DNA of 64,000 bases, from the NCBI RefSeq assembly GCF_014205835.1, contig NZ_JACHCQ010000016.1:62001-126000 (forward strand). Direction: 5' to 3'. Each line of letters begins with the position of its first letter. The first letter of the stretch is position 1. The notes beneath the pieces are model-generated. The model was not told the DNA's origin and did no database searches. It was given only the letters and a program-made list of their open reading frames with translations. This document shows positions 54,720 through 63,942 of this stretch, one piece after another. Made by a program: the position numbers and the translations under genes. This stretch comes from Pedobacter sp. AK013. GTDB taxonomy: Bacteria; Bacteroidota; Bacteroidia; Sphingobacteriales; Sphingobacteriaceae.

Positions 54720-55067
54720 TTGCGAAGGTAAGTATGGTATTAATGCTAATGGCTTTTCTAAAGAGAGGTAGATACATCTTTGTGATGTGGATGAACACTT
54801 TGGGTGACTAGGAAATACTAGTTGGAATAGGCTATGCTGTGTTTGATGGGGCGTTAAACATAAAATTTATAAACTGAGTTCGATTATTATTTGCGGTGAG
54901 CATCTGCTTTTTATCGCTCGTGGTTAGTCGTCTCGTTATGCTGGTGAGCCACCAAACATGGAAGTAGGGCTAATAAATTGGTAATCAATAAACACATTCC
55001 CAAAACAGCTAAGAAAAAACAATCTTATTTTTTACTTGTTGCTTAAGTACATCAATTTACAATTGCT
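54720..55067. other. Intergenic region between the two small paralogues
   Basis: About 350 bases without a gene or recognisable element. The stretch has scattered short GC-rich words but no inverted repeat or long open frame, and I could not identify a promoter by eye. Confidence 0.35.
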
Positions 55068-55271
55068 ATGGAAACAAATAAGGAAAAAGGTAAAGTTGTT
55101 GAGAACGATTTGCTAGATAAAAAAGTAGAAGATGTGAGAGATCATGATTCTTTAGATGAAAATAAATCATCGAAAATAACTACTAATCTTTTTAATAAAG
55201 ATGATAAACGTAAGAATAATCCACTGGGGCCGGGGCACGAGCCCGGGCCAACACCAGGTTCAGGAATATAA
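55068..55271 (+). CDS. 67-aa hypothetical protein, second of a paralogous pair
   Basis: An acidic, Lys/Asp-rich first half (residues 1-35) leads into NLFNKDDKRKNNPLGPGHEP (40-59) and a Gly/Pro-rich tail ending PGSGI. It is the same length as the protein at 54516 and shares about 17 of 67 residues in a gapless alignment, most of them in the last 28. A terminator follows at 55311, so it is a separate transcription unit. No family is recognised; the Gly/Pro tail recalls a processed peptide, but no modifying enzyme is adjacent. Confidence 0.65.
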   Translation: METNKEKGKVVENDLLDKKVEDVRDHDSLDENKSSKITTNLFNKDDKRKNNPLGPGHEPGPTPGSGI

Positions 55272-55310
55272 TAGTTCAGAATATAATTTACGAACAAAAT
55301 AATTAAATTT

Positions 55311-55337
55311 AAACCACGGTAAATGCCGTGGTTTTTT
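55311..55337 (+). terminator. Terminator of the second 67-aa gene
   Basis: AAACCACGG pairs with CCGTGGTTT (9 bp, 6-base loop) and runs into a T-tail. It ends about 14 bp before the MBL gene start. Confidence 0.8.
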
Positions 55338-55351
55338 AGCTTAACCCCAAA

Positions 55352-56251
55352 ATGGAAAGAAGAAATTTTATTAAGAATTCGGCACTGGTTATGGCCTTGT
55401 TATCAATTTATAAAACAGATGTTTTTGCACAGCAGGAATTGTTCCGCGCCTATAATTTTAAACCGCTCCGTAACGATGTGGGTATATTTACCGAACAAGG
55501 TGGCACCATTGGCTGGCTAAATTCTAAAAACGGTTTTGTGGTGGTAGATGCACAATTTCCGACCACAGCACCGCATGTGATCGAAGAATTGAAAAAACTC
55601 GGTGAAAAACCTTTCAAATACCTGATTAATACGCACCACCATGGTGATCATACCGCAGGGAATATTTCTTTCAAAGGATTGGCCGAAAAAGTGGTGGCCC
55701 ACCAAAATTCGCTGATTAACCAGAAAAGAAGTGCAGAAAAAGCAAACAACTTAGATAAACAGTTACTGCCCGATACTACTTTCGGAACAAAATGGACTGC
55801 AAAAGTAGGAGATGAGAACATAAAAGCTTATTATTATGGTTCTGGTCATACCAACGGAGATGCCGTTTACCATTTTGAGCATGCCAACATTGTTCATGTG
55901 GGCGATTTAGTCTTCAACCGTAAATTCCCTTATATTGACAGAGAAAATGGGGCACATATTGGCAATTGGATCACCGCATTGGATAAGATCCTGAATCAGT
56001 TTGATAAGGATACCTTGTTTATCTGGGGACACAGTTTAGATCCCGAAAAAGTAACTGGAAATAAAGCAGACGTTAAAGCTTTTCAAAATTACCTTCAAAA
56101 TCTTTTAACTTTTGTTGGTGGAGAAATCAAAGCTGGTAAAAGCAAAGAAGATATCTTAAAAACAGCTACAATTCCAAATGCACCTGAATGGCAGGGAGAA
56201 GGCATCCAAAGAAGCTTAACCGCTGCTTACGATGAATTGAAAGGAGCTTAA
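55352..56251 (+). CDS. Exported MBL-fold metallohydrolase
   Basis: A 299-aa protein with an N-terminal signal (MERRNFIKNSALVMALLSIY, ending VFAQQ; the two arginines give a weak Tat look). The metallo-beta-lactamase motif HHHGDHTAG (about residues 88-96), a downstream GSGHTNGDAV with the next His, and HVGDLVFNR and WGHS complete a two-zinc site. It resembles exported class B-like hydrolases of Bacteroidota; whether it cleaves a beta-lactam, lactone or another ester/thioester is unknown. The gene begins in the tail of the preceding terminator. Confidence 0.85.
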   Translation: MERRNFIKNSALVMALLSIYKTDVFAQQELFRAYNFKPLRNDVGIFTEQGGTIGWLNSKNGFVVVDAQFPTTAPHVIEELKKLGEKPFKYLINTHHHGDHTAGNISFKGLAEKVVAHQNSLINQKRSAEKANNLDKQLLPDTTFGTKWTAKVGDENIKAYYYGSGHTNGDAVYHFEHANIVHVGDLVFNRKFPYIDRENGAHIGNWITALDKILNQFDKDTLFIWGHSLDPEKVTGNKADVKAFQNYLQNLLTFVGGEIKAGKSKEDILKTATIPNAPEWQGEGIQRSLTAAYDELKGA

Positions 56252-56272
56252 TCTCATATTCCATAAGAAAAT

Positions 56273-56380
56273 TCGTCATCTCGACTGAAGTGCAGCGGAA
56301 TGGAGAGATCTGTCTTGGCAGATTTAGCTTCGCTGAGCCTTCGGGTTTTCGACTGCGGTGCACTTCGCTCGAAATGACGA
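56273..56380. repeat. Dispersed repeat family A, intact copy 1
   Basis: A 108-bp element with imperfect inverted ends: TCGTCATCTCGACTGAAGTG at the left, and its near reverse complement ending in CGAAATGACGA at the right. The core holds GGAGAGATCT and GATTTAGCTTCGCTGAG. It is closely similar to the copy at 58912 over its whole length. It has no coding capacity; the layout suggests a miniature mobile or REP-like element. Confidence 0.75.
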
Positions 56381-56556
56381 TATCCGCCTGTGTTTATCTG
56401 CGGTATAAAATTTTGATCTTCCGATAATACATCCTTCCAAATCTTTTTTCAATTTATAAACGTTCTATATTTAAAATAATTCTTTCAACGTCATTGAATT
56501 ACAGTAGGCTTTAGTGTTTAACAACTATATTTGTTACAATTCAAAATCTACAGCTC

Positions 56557-57879
56557 ATGGATGATTTTATCGCAGCCCGTTCCCAAATGGCCTTATCGTT
56601 AGGCTTCCACATCATTTTTTCCTGTATTGGTATGGTAATGCCTTTCTTTATGGCCGTATCGCATTATAAATGGCTTAAAACAAACAATGAGGTATATAAA
56701 AACCTTACTAAAGCCTGGAGTAAAGGGGTGGCCATATTTTTTGCTACAGGAGCGGTATCGGGTACTATGTTGTCATTCGAACTGGGCCTGCTCTGGCCGA
56801 AATTTATGGATCATGCCGGACCGATATTCGGAATGCCTTTTTCACTTGAAGGAACAGCCTTTTTTATCGAAGCGATAGCGCTGGGTTTTTTCCTATACGG
56901 GTGGAATAAACTGAATAAATGGTTCCATTGGTTTACAGGGATGGTAGTTGGAGTAAGTGGACTTGCTTCCGGTATATTGGTAGTTGCAGCAAATGCCTGG
57001 ATGAATAGTCCGGCAGGTTTTGATTTTGTAAACGGACAATACCTTAATATCGATCCCATACAGGCTATGTTTAATAAAGCCTGGTTTAGTCAGGCACTAC
57101 ACATGTGTTTAGCCGCATTTACGGCCACAGGATTTGCTGTGGCAGGCGTACACGCTTTAATGATCTTACGGAACAGAAATGCATATTTTCATTTAAAAGC
57201 TTTTAAAATAGCTGCTGTATTTGCCTGCATTGCTGCTTTGTTGCAGCCATTAAGTGGCGATATCTCTGCAAAAGATGTTGCCATACGCCAACCCGCTAAG
57301 CTTGCTGCAATGGAAGCGTTGTATAAAACAGAAAAACCTGCGCCGCTTTTAATTGGTGGCATTGTTAACGAGAAAGACAAAACGGTGAAAGGTGCAATAG
57401 AAATACCAGGGGCATTAAGTTTTCTGGCGCATGGCGATTTCAAAGCTGAAGTTAAAGGTTTAGATCAGATTCCTGAAAACGAACATCCTCCAGTGGCTAT
57501 TACCCATTATGCTTTCCAGATTATGGTGGGAATTGGCACGCTGCTACTTTTAGTAGCCATAACTTATTTCTTCATTTTATTTAAAAAGAAACCGCTAACT
57601 GAGAAACGTTGGTTGTTGAAATTATTTGTTGCGGCCATTCCGCTTGGTTACATCGCTTTAGAGGCTGGTTGGGTAGTTACAGAGGTTGGTAGGCAGCCAT
57701 GGATTATTTATGGTATTATGCGCACTAAAGATGCCGTTACGCCGATGCCTGGTATTGCTTACTCATTTTATATCTTCTCGGTAATTTACATTTCTTTAAG
57801 CATTATCGTAACGTTTTTGCTTTACCGCCAGATTAAAATGGTTCCTGTATTGTACAATAATCCTGAATCTAATAAATAA
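56557..57879 (+). CDS. cydA: Cytochrome bd ubiquinol oxidase subunit I
   Basis: A 440-aa membrane protein with nine spans. It carries the heme ligand region LSLGFHIIFSCIGM (His of heme b595), the QPAKLAAMEALYKTEKPAPL block of the quinol-binding Q-loop, and GRQPWIIYGIMRT near the end. The short Q-loop places it in the CIO-like/short-Q-loop group instead of the E. coli long form. It reduces O2 to water, useful at low oxygen. cydB follows 6 bp downstream. Confidence 0.93.
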   Translation: MDDFIAARSQMALSLGFHIIFSCIGMVMPFFMAVSHYKWLKTNNEVYKNLTKAWSKGVAIFFATGAVSGTMLSFELGLLWPKFMDHAGPIFGMPFSLEGTAFFIEAIALGFFLYGWNKLNKWFHWFTGMVVGVSGLASGILVVAANAWMNSPAGFDFVNGQYLNIDPIQAMFNKAWFSQALHMCLAAFTATGFAVAGVHALMILRNRNAYFHLKAFKIAAVFACIAALLQPLSGDISAKDVAIRQPAKLAAMEALYKTEKPAPLLIGGIVNEKDKTVKGAIEIPGALSFLAHGDFKAEVKGLDQIPENEHPPVAITHYAFQIMVGIGTLLLLVAITYFFILFKKKPLTEKRWLLKLFVAAIPLGYIALEAGWVVTEVGRQPWIIYGIMRTKDAVTPMPGIAYSFYIFSVIYISLSIIVTFLLYRQIKMVPVLYNNPESNK

Positions 57880-57885
57880 GAACAG

Positions 57886-58890
57886 ATGAAAGACGTTGTA
57901 ATTATATTTTTATGCATGGCCATCCTGCTTTACTTTTTATTGGGTGGGGCCGATTTTGGTGCTGGAATTATAGAACTATTTACTTCAACAAAGAACAGAA
58001 GTAAAACCCGTAAAACCATGTATCAGGCTATTGGTCCGGTTTGGGAGGCAAACCATATGTGGTTAATTATTGCCATTGTAATCCTTTTTGTAGGTTTTCC
58101 GCATATTTATACCACCATGTCTGTTTATCTGCATATTCCATTGGCGATTATGCTTATTGGAATTATTGCGCGCGGTACTGCCTTTGTATTTCGCCATTAT
58201 GATGCTGTTAAAGATGATATGCAGTGGTTTTATAACCGTATATTCAGGTATTCGAGTTTTGTTACCGCATTATTTCTCGGCATTATTGCAGGAAGTTTAA
58301 TCTCGGGGCATATCGATACGCAGGCAACCGATTTCTACACTGCCTATATTTCTGGCTGGTTAAACTGGTTTTCTGTTGCTGTAGGCTTATTTACTGTCGC
58401 GCTATGTGGTTTTCTTGCTGCGATTTATCTTATAGGTGAAACAAAAGAAGCACATGATAAACGCCGTTTTATTAAAAAAGCCGAATTTATGAATGTGGCT
58501 GCTGTAGTTTTTGGTGCAATGGTATTTATTGCTGCACAGCGGGATAAAATTCCGTTAATTGAATGGGTTTTTAAAAGCAATGTCGGCTTATTGGCCATTA
58601 TTTCGGCCAGTTTATCCCTTGTATTGTTATGGTACCTGTTAATTAAAGGCAAAACGAAGGTTCTACGCATTTTAGCAGGCTTCCAGGTAACGATGATCCT
58701 CCTGGCAATAAGTTATGCCCATTTCCCAAATTTTATCCGTTTAAAAAGCGGAAATGCGATTTCGCTTTTAGAAACTGCCGGACCTGAAAAAACCATTTAT
58801 AGTTTAGGTTTAGCACTTTTATTGGGCAGTGTGCTGATTTTGCCTTTTTTAGGGTACTTGTTTTATAAATTTCAGAAGAAAGAGGAGTAA
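57886..58890 (+). CDS. cydB: Cytochrome bd ubiquinol oxidase subunit II
   Basis: A 334-aa membrane protein with eight or nine spans, matching CydB in length. The family block GADFGAGIIELFTS, VWEANHMWLIIAIVILFVGFP (quoted in part: VWEANHMWLIIAIVILF) and RGTAFVFRHYDAV are present. It pairs with CydA and supports its folding and heme insertion. It is co-transcribed with cydA. No cydX or cydCD transporter is visible nearby. Confidence 0.93.
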   Translation: MKDVVIIFLCMAILLYFLLGGADFGAGIIELFTSTKNRSKTRKTMYQAIGPVWEANHMWLIIAIVILFVGFPHIYTTMSVYLHIPLAIMLIGIIARGTAFVFRHYDAVKDDMQWFYNRIFRYSSFVTALFLGIIAGSLISGHIDTQATDFYTAYISGWLNWFSVAVGLFTVALCGFLAAIYLIGETKEAHDKRRFIKKAEFMNVAAVVFGAMVFIAAQRDKIPLIEWVFKSNVGLLAIISASLSLVLLWYLLIKGKTKVLRILAGFQVTMILLAISYAHFPNFIRLKSGNAISLLETAGPEKTIYSLGLALLLGSVLILPFLGYLFYKFQKKEE

Positions 58891-58911
58891 GCATTACGTC
58901 AATCAAAAGTA

Positions 58912-59022
58912 TCGTCATCTCAACTGAAATGCAGTGGAATAGGGAGATCTACCTCAATAGATTTAGCTTTGCTGAGTACTGACGTGGTTCTTGACTTCGT
59001 TGCGCTCCGCTCGAAATGACGA
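58912..59022. repeat. Dispersed repeat family A, intact copy 2
   Basis: A 111-bp element from TCGTCATCTCAACTGAAATG to CTCGAAATGACGA. It aligns with the copy at 56273 through the GGGAGATCT and AGATTTAGCTTTGCTGAG blocks and shares the inverted ends. It lies between cydB and the M28 peptidase gene, about 20 bp after the cydB stop. Confidence 0.75.
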
Positions 59023-59089
59023 TGCGTGTATAACAAAAAAGAGCACCTGTTTCCAAATGCTCTCTTATAAAACGATTTAAAATCTTTAT

Positions 59090-60637
59090 TTATAAACCTC
59101 CTTTTCTATTCGATTTCGTTTGTGCCGGCCAGGTTGCTGGTTTTCCGGTACGTTCGTTTACTGGTAAATCAGTAGCTTTTTCGGTAGATGTTTTTTCGGG
59201 ATCTTCTGAAGCCATATAAACCATAATGGCAGCTAAAATCACATTGCTTTTAATTTCATCAAAAACCAATTTGTCGTAACTGTCGCGATTGGTGTGCCAG
59301 GTATATGTGCCATAATCCCAGCTGGTAGAACTTAATGAATAACCCAATGCCCCGGCAGCTACAAATGAAGCAAAATCTGAGCCTCCTGCACCAGGCGAAC
59401 CTGGGAAGTTGGTTTTGATCTGGTTTTTAATGGTATCGGGTACTGCGGCCAACCAACGGGTAATGTAATCTTTCGATTTGGCAAAACCCTGTCCGCCAAT
59501 ATTAACCACACGGCCGGTACCGTTATCCTGATTAAATAAAGCTTGAAGATTGTTTACAATTTCTGGATGATCTTCTACAAAAGCCCTCGAGCCGTTTAAG
59601 CCTTGCTCTTCGCTACCCCAATGGCCAACCAAAATGGTGCGTTTTGGGTTAGGATAAATTTTCTTTAAAATGCGCATGGCTTCCATCATTAAAATAGTAC
59701 CCGAGCCATTATCGGTAGCGCCACTTGCACCATCCCACGAATCGAAATGTGCCGATAGCATCACGTATTCATTCGGTTTCTGTGTGCCTTTAATTTCTGC
59801 GATTGTATTAAAAGTTGGTACTACGCCTAATTTCTTGGAATCTGCCTCGATTCTTAATTTAGGCTTGTCTCCATTTAAGGCCAAACGGTAAACCAGGCCG
59901 TAATCTTCAACAGATAAATCTAAGGTTGGGATCTTTTTAGTATTTGCACCAAAAATTTTATCTACACCAAAGCCCTGGGACCAATTGTTGATCACTACTG
60001 CTACTGCACCTGCATTTTCTATAGCTACAGGAAGCGTTTTTGCGGTTAAACCCGTCTTGGTTATGCTGGCTGTCCATGCTTTAGCGGCATCGGCTTTTTC
60101 TTTTTTAAACTTTTCGAATAAATCTTTTGTGGCAAATTCTTCCCAGTTTTTTTCTGGTCGGCCAGAAAGTTGGTTCATCGAAATCAATACGATTTTACCT
60201 TTTACATTTGGTAACCATTTTTGAAAAGATACCGAATCTGTAATTTCGGGAAGAATAATGGCTCCGGCATTAATGGCTTTGCCATTGGTTGATGGGCTCC
60301 AGGCCAATTGTGTACCTTCTAAGGTTCTAACCCGTGGACTTATTAAATCGATATGTGTAATGCCCCTTTCCCAGCCGGCCCATTCACCCCATTTTTCGTT
60401 TTTGGCCGTGATGCCCCAGTCGCTGTATTTTTTTACGGCCCAATCGTTGGCCTGCTTCATTTGCGGCGATCCAACTAAACGTGGCCCCACAACATCAAGC
60501 AATTCGTGAGCGAGTTTCTCCAATTGAGAATTTTCGTTCACTTCTTTAACAATATTGTCGATTACTTTCTTATCCTGGGCGAAAGCACAGGTAGAAGCGC
60601 ATAAAAATAATGCGGAAAAGAGTAATTTTTTATTCAT
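59090..60637 (-). CDS. M28-family zinc metallopeptidase
   Basis: A 515-aa exported aminopeptidase/carboxypeptidase-Q-like protein with a signal peptide (CASTCAFAQ). The zinc ligands are in MLSAHFDSWDGASGATDNGSG (His and Asp, about 295-312), GHWGSEEQGLNGSRAF (catalytic Glu and ligand Glu, about 337) and the later ASFVAAGA and WHTNRDSYDKL (His, about 460). A PA-domain-like insertion lies at about 130-260. It digests peptides in the periplasm or outside the cell. The YciI-like gene is upstream on the same strand. Confidence 0.9.
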   Translation of the reverse strand: MNKKLLFSALFLCASTCAFAQDKKVIDNIVKEVNENSQLEKLAHELLDVVGPRLVGSPQMKQANDWAVKKYSDWGITAKNEKWGEWAGWERGITHIDLISPRVRTLEGTQLAWSPSTNGKAINAGAIILPEITDSVSFQKWLPNVKGKIVLISMNQLSGRPEKNWEEFATKDLFEKFKKEKADAAKAWTASITKTGLTAKTLPVAIENAGAVAVVINNWSQGFGVDKIFGANTKKIPTLDLSVEDYGLVYRLALNGDKPKLRIEADSKKLGVVPTFNTIAEIKGTQKPNEYVMLSAHFDSWDGASGATDNGSGTILMMEAMRILKKIYPNPKRTILVGHWGSEEQGLNGSRAFVEDHPEIVNNLQALFNQDNGTGRVVNIGGQGFAKSKDYITRWLAAVPDTIKNQIKTNFPGSPGAGGSDFASFVAAGALGYSLSSTSWDYGTYTWHTNRDSYDKLVFDEIKSNVILAAIMVYMASEDPEKTSTEKATDLPVNERTGKPATWPAQTKSNRKGGL

Positions 60638-60736
60638 AATTAGTTATTAGTTAGTGTTGATTATTAGTTAAGCTAATTTATGAAATAAGGGCTAGGATGA
60701 TGTTAATGGAAAGAGTAGGGTCGCAATTTGATGTAG

Positions 60737-60758
60737 TGTCAGCTGTTACCAGCTGACA
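60737..60758. other. Perfect hairpin between YciI-like and M28 genes
   Basis: TGTCAGCTG and CAGCTGACA form a 9-bp perfect stem around TTAC. There is no T-run on either strand, so it is not a normal terminator; it lies 99 bp before the M28 start. Confidence 0.5.
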
Positions 60759-60793
60759 TTAATGGAATTCATTGAACTCAAAGGTCAAAAAGC

Positions 60794-61258
60794 CTAAAAG
60801 CTGCTCTTCTGTATCTTGTCATGAAAAGGCAAGTACTCTGAAAGCGCTGCAGAGCCATACCAATTGTATAATTCTGGTTCCAGTAATTTGGCTTTTACTG
60901 CCGGATCGCTTTCCAATAACTGTTTGGCTTCTTCGATCGATTTGGTGTTTAAAATAAAAATGCCGCGATAATTTTTGTCGTTTTTACCCATTGGCCCAGC
61001 AACTACCAATTTTTGCATCTCAACCATTTTGCCCATGTTAGCCATGTGGCCTGCAAATAAACTATCGGTTCTTGCTTTTGTTTCTGTAGTGTTTGTACCT
61101 GATTTCAGAATAACCAGCACATACATTTTCATACCGTAATTATCGGCACCGAGTTTTTTGGCCAAAGCTTCATCGTAAGGGGTTTTAGTTTTTTTCTCCT
61201 GTGCTTGTATAGCGAGCGTAACGGTAATCAGGTAGATGAATAGGAGTATCTTTTTCAT
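60794..61258 (-). CDS. Exported YciI-like protein
   Basis: A 154-aa protein with a signal peptide (LITVTLAIQAQ). The YciI/dimeric alpha-beta-barrel fold follows: YVLVILKSGTNTTET, HMANMGKMVEMQKLVVAGPM and RGIFILNTKSIEEAKQLLES. The His-Asp pair of cytosolic YciI enzymes is partly kept (His in GHMANM). Function unknown; being exported is unusual for YciI proteins but this variant is common in Bacteroidota. Confidence 0.8.
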   Translation of the reverse strand: MKKILLFIYLITVTLAIQAQEKKTKTPYDEALAKKLGADNYGMKMYVLVILKSGTNTTETKARTDSLFAGHMANMGKMVEMQKLVVAGPMGKNDKNYRGIFILNTKSIEEAKQLLESDPAVKAKLLEPELYNWYGSAALSEYLPFHDKIQKSSF

Positions 61259-61394
61259 TTTAGTTTACGGTTTGGTTAGTTTAAAAATAAGAAAAATTGT
61301 GGTATTCCACTCCTTTGTACGGGGGGCTGCTGGGTGGGGTGATTGTAGCACTTGCTAGGAAAATCTCTCAAAAGAACCACAGGTTCATGTTAAA

Positions 61395-61492
61395 TAAACC
61401 TGATTGCCGCGGAAAGCCCGGAGTATAGCGAGGACTTGAAGCAAAAAGCAGGACTGAAATAACCGATGTTATTAAAGCCCTGCTTTCCTAAA
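61395..61492. repeat. Family B intergenic repeat, copy 3
   Basis: AATAAACCTGATTGCCGCGG leads to GAGTATAGCGAGGACTTGAA and AAAGCAGGACTGAAATAA, ending GCCCTGCTTTCCTAAAT. AGCAGG near 61447 and CCTGCT near 61479 are complementary, so the copy can fold. This is the clearest copy of the family in the window. Confidence 0.55.
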
Positions 61493-61541
61493 TATTATGA
61501 ATTCGTTTTTTGGCACCCAGACCAATGAACTATTGAACCAG

Positions 61542-62387
61542 CTAGTTGTTCATCATTTTAATAAAAGCACCTAATTTAGCTTTCATGGCTCTTCTATCTA
61601 CAATAAAATCGAGGAAACCGTGTTCAAGAACGAATTCTGAAGTTTGAAAACCTTTAGGTAAGTCTTTTTTAATGGTTTCTTTAATTACCCTTGGACCTGC
61701 AAAGCCGATTAGTGCGCCTGGTTCTGCAATATTAATATCGCCTAACATAGCGTATGATGCAGTTACACCACCAGTAGTTGGGTCGGTTAATAAAGAGATG
61801 TATGGAACTTTAGCCTGACTTAATAAAGCCAGTTTAGCAGAAGTTTTAGCCATTTGCATTAATGAAAATGCGGCTTCCATCATACGTGCGCCACCTGATT
61901 TTGAGATCATCAGGAACGGAATTTTATGCTTGATACTATAATCGATCGATCTCGCAATTTTTTCGCCGACAACCGAACCCATAGAACCGCCGATAAAAGC
62001 GAAATCCATACAGGCGATTACGAGGTCTTGTCCTTCGATTTTACCAACACCAGCACGGATAGCGTCTTTTAAGCCTGTTTTAGCCTGACTTTCTTTAATT
62101 CTATCGGTGTAAGGTTTATTATCGTTAAAATTTAAAGGGTCGCCCGATGTTAGGTTAGGGAACAGCTCTTTAAATTCGTTATTATCAAATAAAACCTCGA
62201 AATATTCTTTTGAGCCTACTCTCAGGTGGTAATCGCAGTAATGGCAAACATATTTGTTTTCCTGAAGTTCTGCCTGATGTAGCGGTTTTTTACAATTCGG
62301 ACATTTATTCCACAAGCCATCTGGTGCTTCTTTTTTCTCTTCTGTTGTGGTGATGATACCTTTTTTTTCTCTCTTAAACCAAGCCAT
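61542..62387 (-). CDS. accD: Acetyl-CoA carboxylase carboxyltransferase subunit beta
   Basis: A 281-aa enzyme subunit of the first step of fatty-acid synthesis. The ATG at 62387 ([10 protein letters not shown]) is the usual start; the nine residues in frame upstream are not. The Zn ribbon has Cys29, Cys32, Cys48 and Cys51 (CPNC, CHYC). The carboxyltransferase domain shows [38 protein letters not shown] and [17 protein letters not shown] (two oxyanion-type loops). accA is not adjacent, as in many genomes. Confidence 0.95.
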   Translation of the reverse strand: MAWFKREKKGIITTTEEKKEAPDGLWNKCPNCKKPLHQAELQENKYVCHYCDYHLRVGSKEYFEVLFDNNEFKELFPNLTSGDPLNFNDNKPYTDRIKESQAKTGLKDAIRAGVGKIEGQDLVIACMDFAFIGGSMGSVVGEKIARSIDYSIKHKIPFLMISKSGGARMMEAAFSLMQMAKTSAKLALLSQAKVPYISLLTDPTTGGVTASYAMLGDINIAEPGALIGFAGPRVIKETIKKDLPKGFQTSEFVLEHGFLDFIVDRRAMKAKLGAFIKMMNN

Positions 62388-62697
62388 ATAATTTTTTGAA
62401 GAATTGGATTGCAAAGAAACGAAAAATAAAATAAAGTCGAACCTTTATTAGACGTAAAAATAGTCAATGCTTAGTTGGCTGATAGTAGGTGGTCAATTGT
62501 GAAGGTAATTGAATACTGGTATTTGGCTATTGGCAACTGCGAACTGAAAACTGAGGTGTGTCTTTATTACACTAAGGATAATGTGTTTTTTACACTAAAT
62601 AGGCCTTATTTTGCTGTTAGGCAAATAATTCTGTGGTAAGAAAAGCTTGGAATGTTATTTTTTTTTATAACTTCGGACTTAATAAAATTAACAAGAA
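62388..62697. other. Intergenic region upstream of accD and fbaA
   Basis: 310 AT-rich bases serving both divergent genes. A TAACTTCG near 62670 resembles a -7 box with one mismatch, but no -33 element fits, so I do not call a promoter. Confidence 0.35.
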
Positions 62698-63777
62698 ATG
62701 AGTTTAAAAGGCTACAAAGGCGTAATTTACGGAGATGCCGTTCAAGAATTATTTGAGCAGGCTAAAAAACATCAGTTTGCTTTACCAGCAGTAAACGTTA
62801 CCGGTACCAATACGGTAAATGCGGTATTAGAAACTGCTAAGGCAGTAAATTCGCCTGTTATGATTCAATTATCTAATGGAGGTGCACAGTTTTATGCAGG
62901 CAAATCTTTAGATAATGAGAAATTGCAAGCATGTATTTTAGGTGCTGTATCGGCAGCTAAACATGTACATTTATTGGCAGAGCATTATGGTGTTGCCGTG
63001 GTTTTACATACCGACCACGCCGCTAAAAAATTATTGCCTTGGATTGATGGACTTTTAGACCACGGCGAAAAATTCTTCGCTGAAACCGGAAAACCTTTGT
63101 TTTCGTCACACATGTTGGATTTATCGGAAGAGTCCATCGAAGAAAACATGGAAATTTCTGCTAAATATTTAGCACGCATGGCTAAAATGAATATGACTAT
63201 CGAAATCGAACTTGGTGTTACAGGTGGTGAGGAAGATGGTGTAGATAATAGCGATGTAGACAGCTCAAAACTATATACCCAGCCTAGCGAAGTGGCTTAT
63301 GCTTACGAAGAATTGAGTAAGGTATCTCCTCGTTTTACAGTTGCTGCTGCTTTTGGTAACGTACATGGTGTTTATAAACCAGGTAATGTAAAACTGCAAC
63401 CAGTAATTTTGAAAAATTCTCAGGATTTTATCAAAGAAAAATTTGGCTTAAGTGCAGAGAAACCAATCAATTTCGTATTCCACGGTGGTTCTGGTTCTAC
63501 TCAGGAAGAAATCAGGGAAGCAATTTCTTACGGTGCAATTAAAATGAATATCGATACTGATATGCAGTGGGCATTTTGGGAAGGTATTTTAGAATACTAT
63601 AAAAAGAACGAAGCTTATCTTCAAGGCCAGATTGGTAACCCTGAGGGCGATGATAAGCCAAATAAAAAATATTATGATCCACGCGTTTGGTTGCGTAAAG
63701 GTGAAGAAGCTTTTGTGAAGCGTTTAACTACTGCTTTTGAAGATCTAAACTGTATTAACGTTAACGATAAGCTGTAA
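62698..63777 (+). CDS. fbaA: Class II fructose-bisphosphate aldolase
   Basis: A 359-aa zinc aldolase of the long (class IIa, FbaA) type. Motifs: ALPAVNVTGTNTVNAVLE near the start, VVLHTDHAAKK (catalytic Asp and Zn His, about 105), ELGVTGGEEDGVD (about 180), FGNVHGVYKPG and FVFHGGSGSTQEEI (Zn His, about 265), MNIDTDMQWAFWEG. It splits fructose-1,6-bisphosphate in glycolysis and joins the trioses in gluconeogenesis. A terminator follows. Confidence 0.96.
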   Translation: MSLKGYKGVIYGDAVQELFEQAKKHQFALPAVNVTGTNTVNAVLETAKAVNSPVMIQLSNGGAQFYAGKSLDNEKLQACILGAVSAAKHVHLLAEHYGVAVVLHTDHAAKKLLPWIDGLLDHGEKFFAETGKPLFSSHMLDLSEESIEENMEISAKYLARMAKMNMTIEIELGVTGGEEDGVDNSDVDSSKLYTQPSEVAYAYEELSKVSPRFTVAAAFGNVHGVYKPGNVKLQPVILKNSQDFIKEKFGLSAEKPINFVFHGGSGSTQEEIREAISYGAIKMNIDTDMQWAFWEGILEYYKKNEAYLQGQIGNPEGDDKPNKKYYDPRVWLRKGEEAFVKRLTTAFEDLNCINVNDKL

Positions 63778-63870
63778 ATCAGTTTTAAGGTTGGAAAGTT
63801 GAAAGGTTTTAACGTTTAGAGTATGCTAACATTTTAACTTTGCAACATTTTTAACATTTTAACAACAAAG

Positions 63871-63905
63871 AAAGCGCCATGGGTTTAAAAACTTATGGCG
63901 CTTTT
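63871..63905 (+). terminator. Terminator of fbaA
   Basis: AAAGCGCCAT pairs with ATGGCGCTTT (10 bp) around a 14-base loop, followed by T-rich sequence, about 95 bp after the aldolase stop. Confidence 0.8.
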
Positions 63906-63942
63906 GTTTGTTTTATGGTTATATTTAAGCAAACAAATTGTA

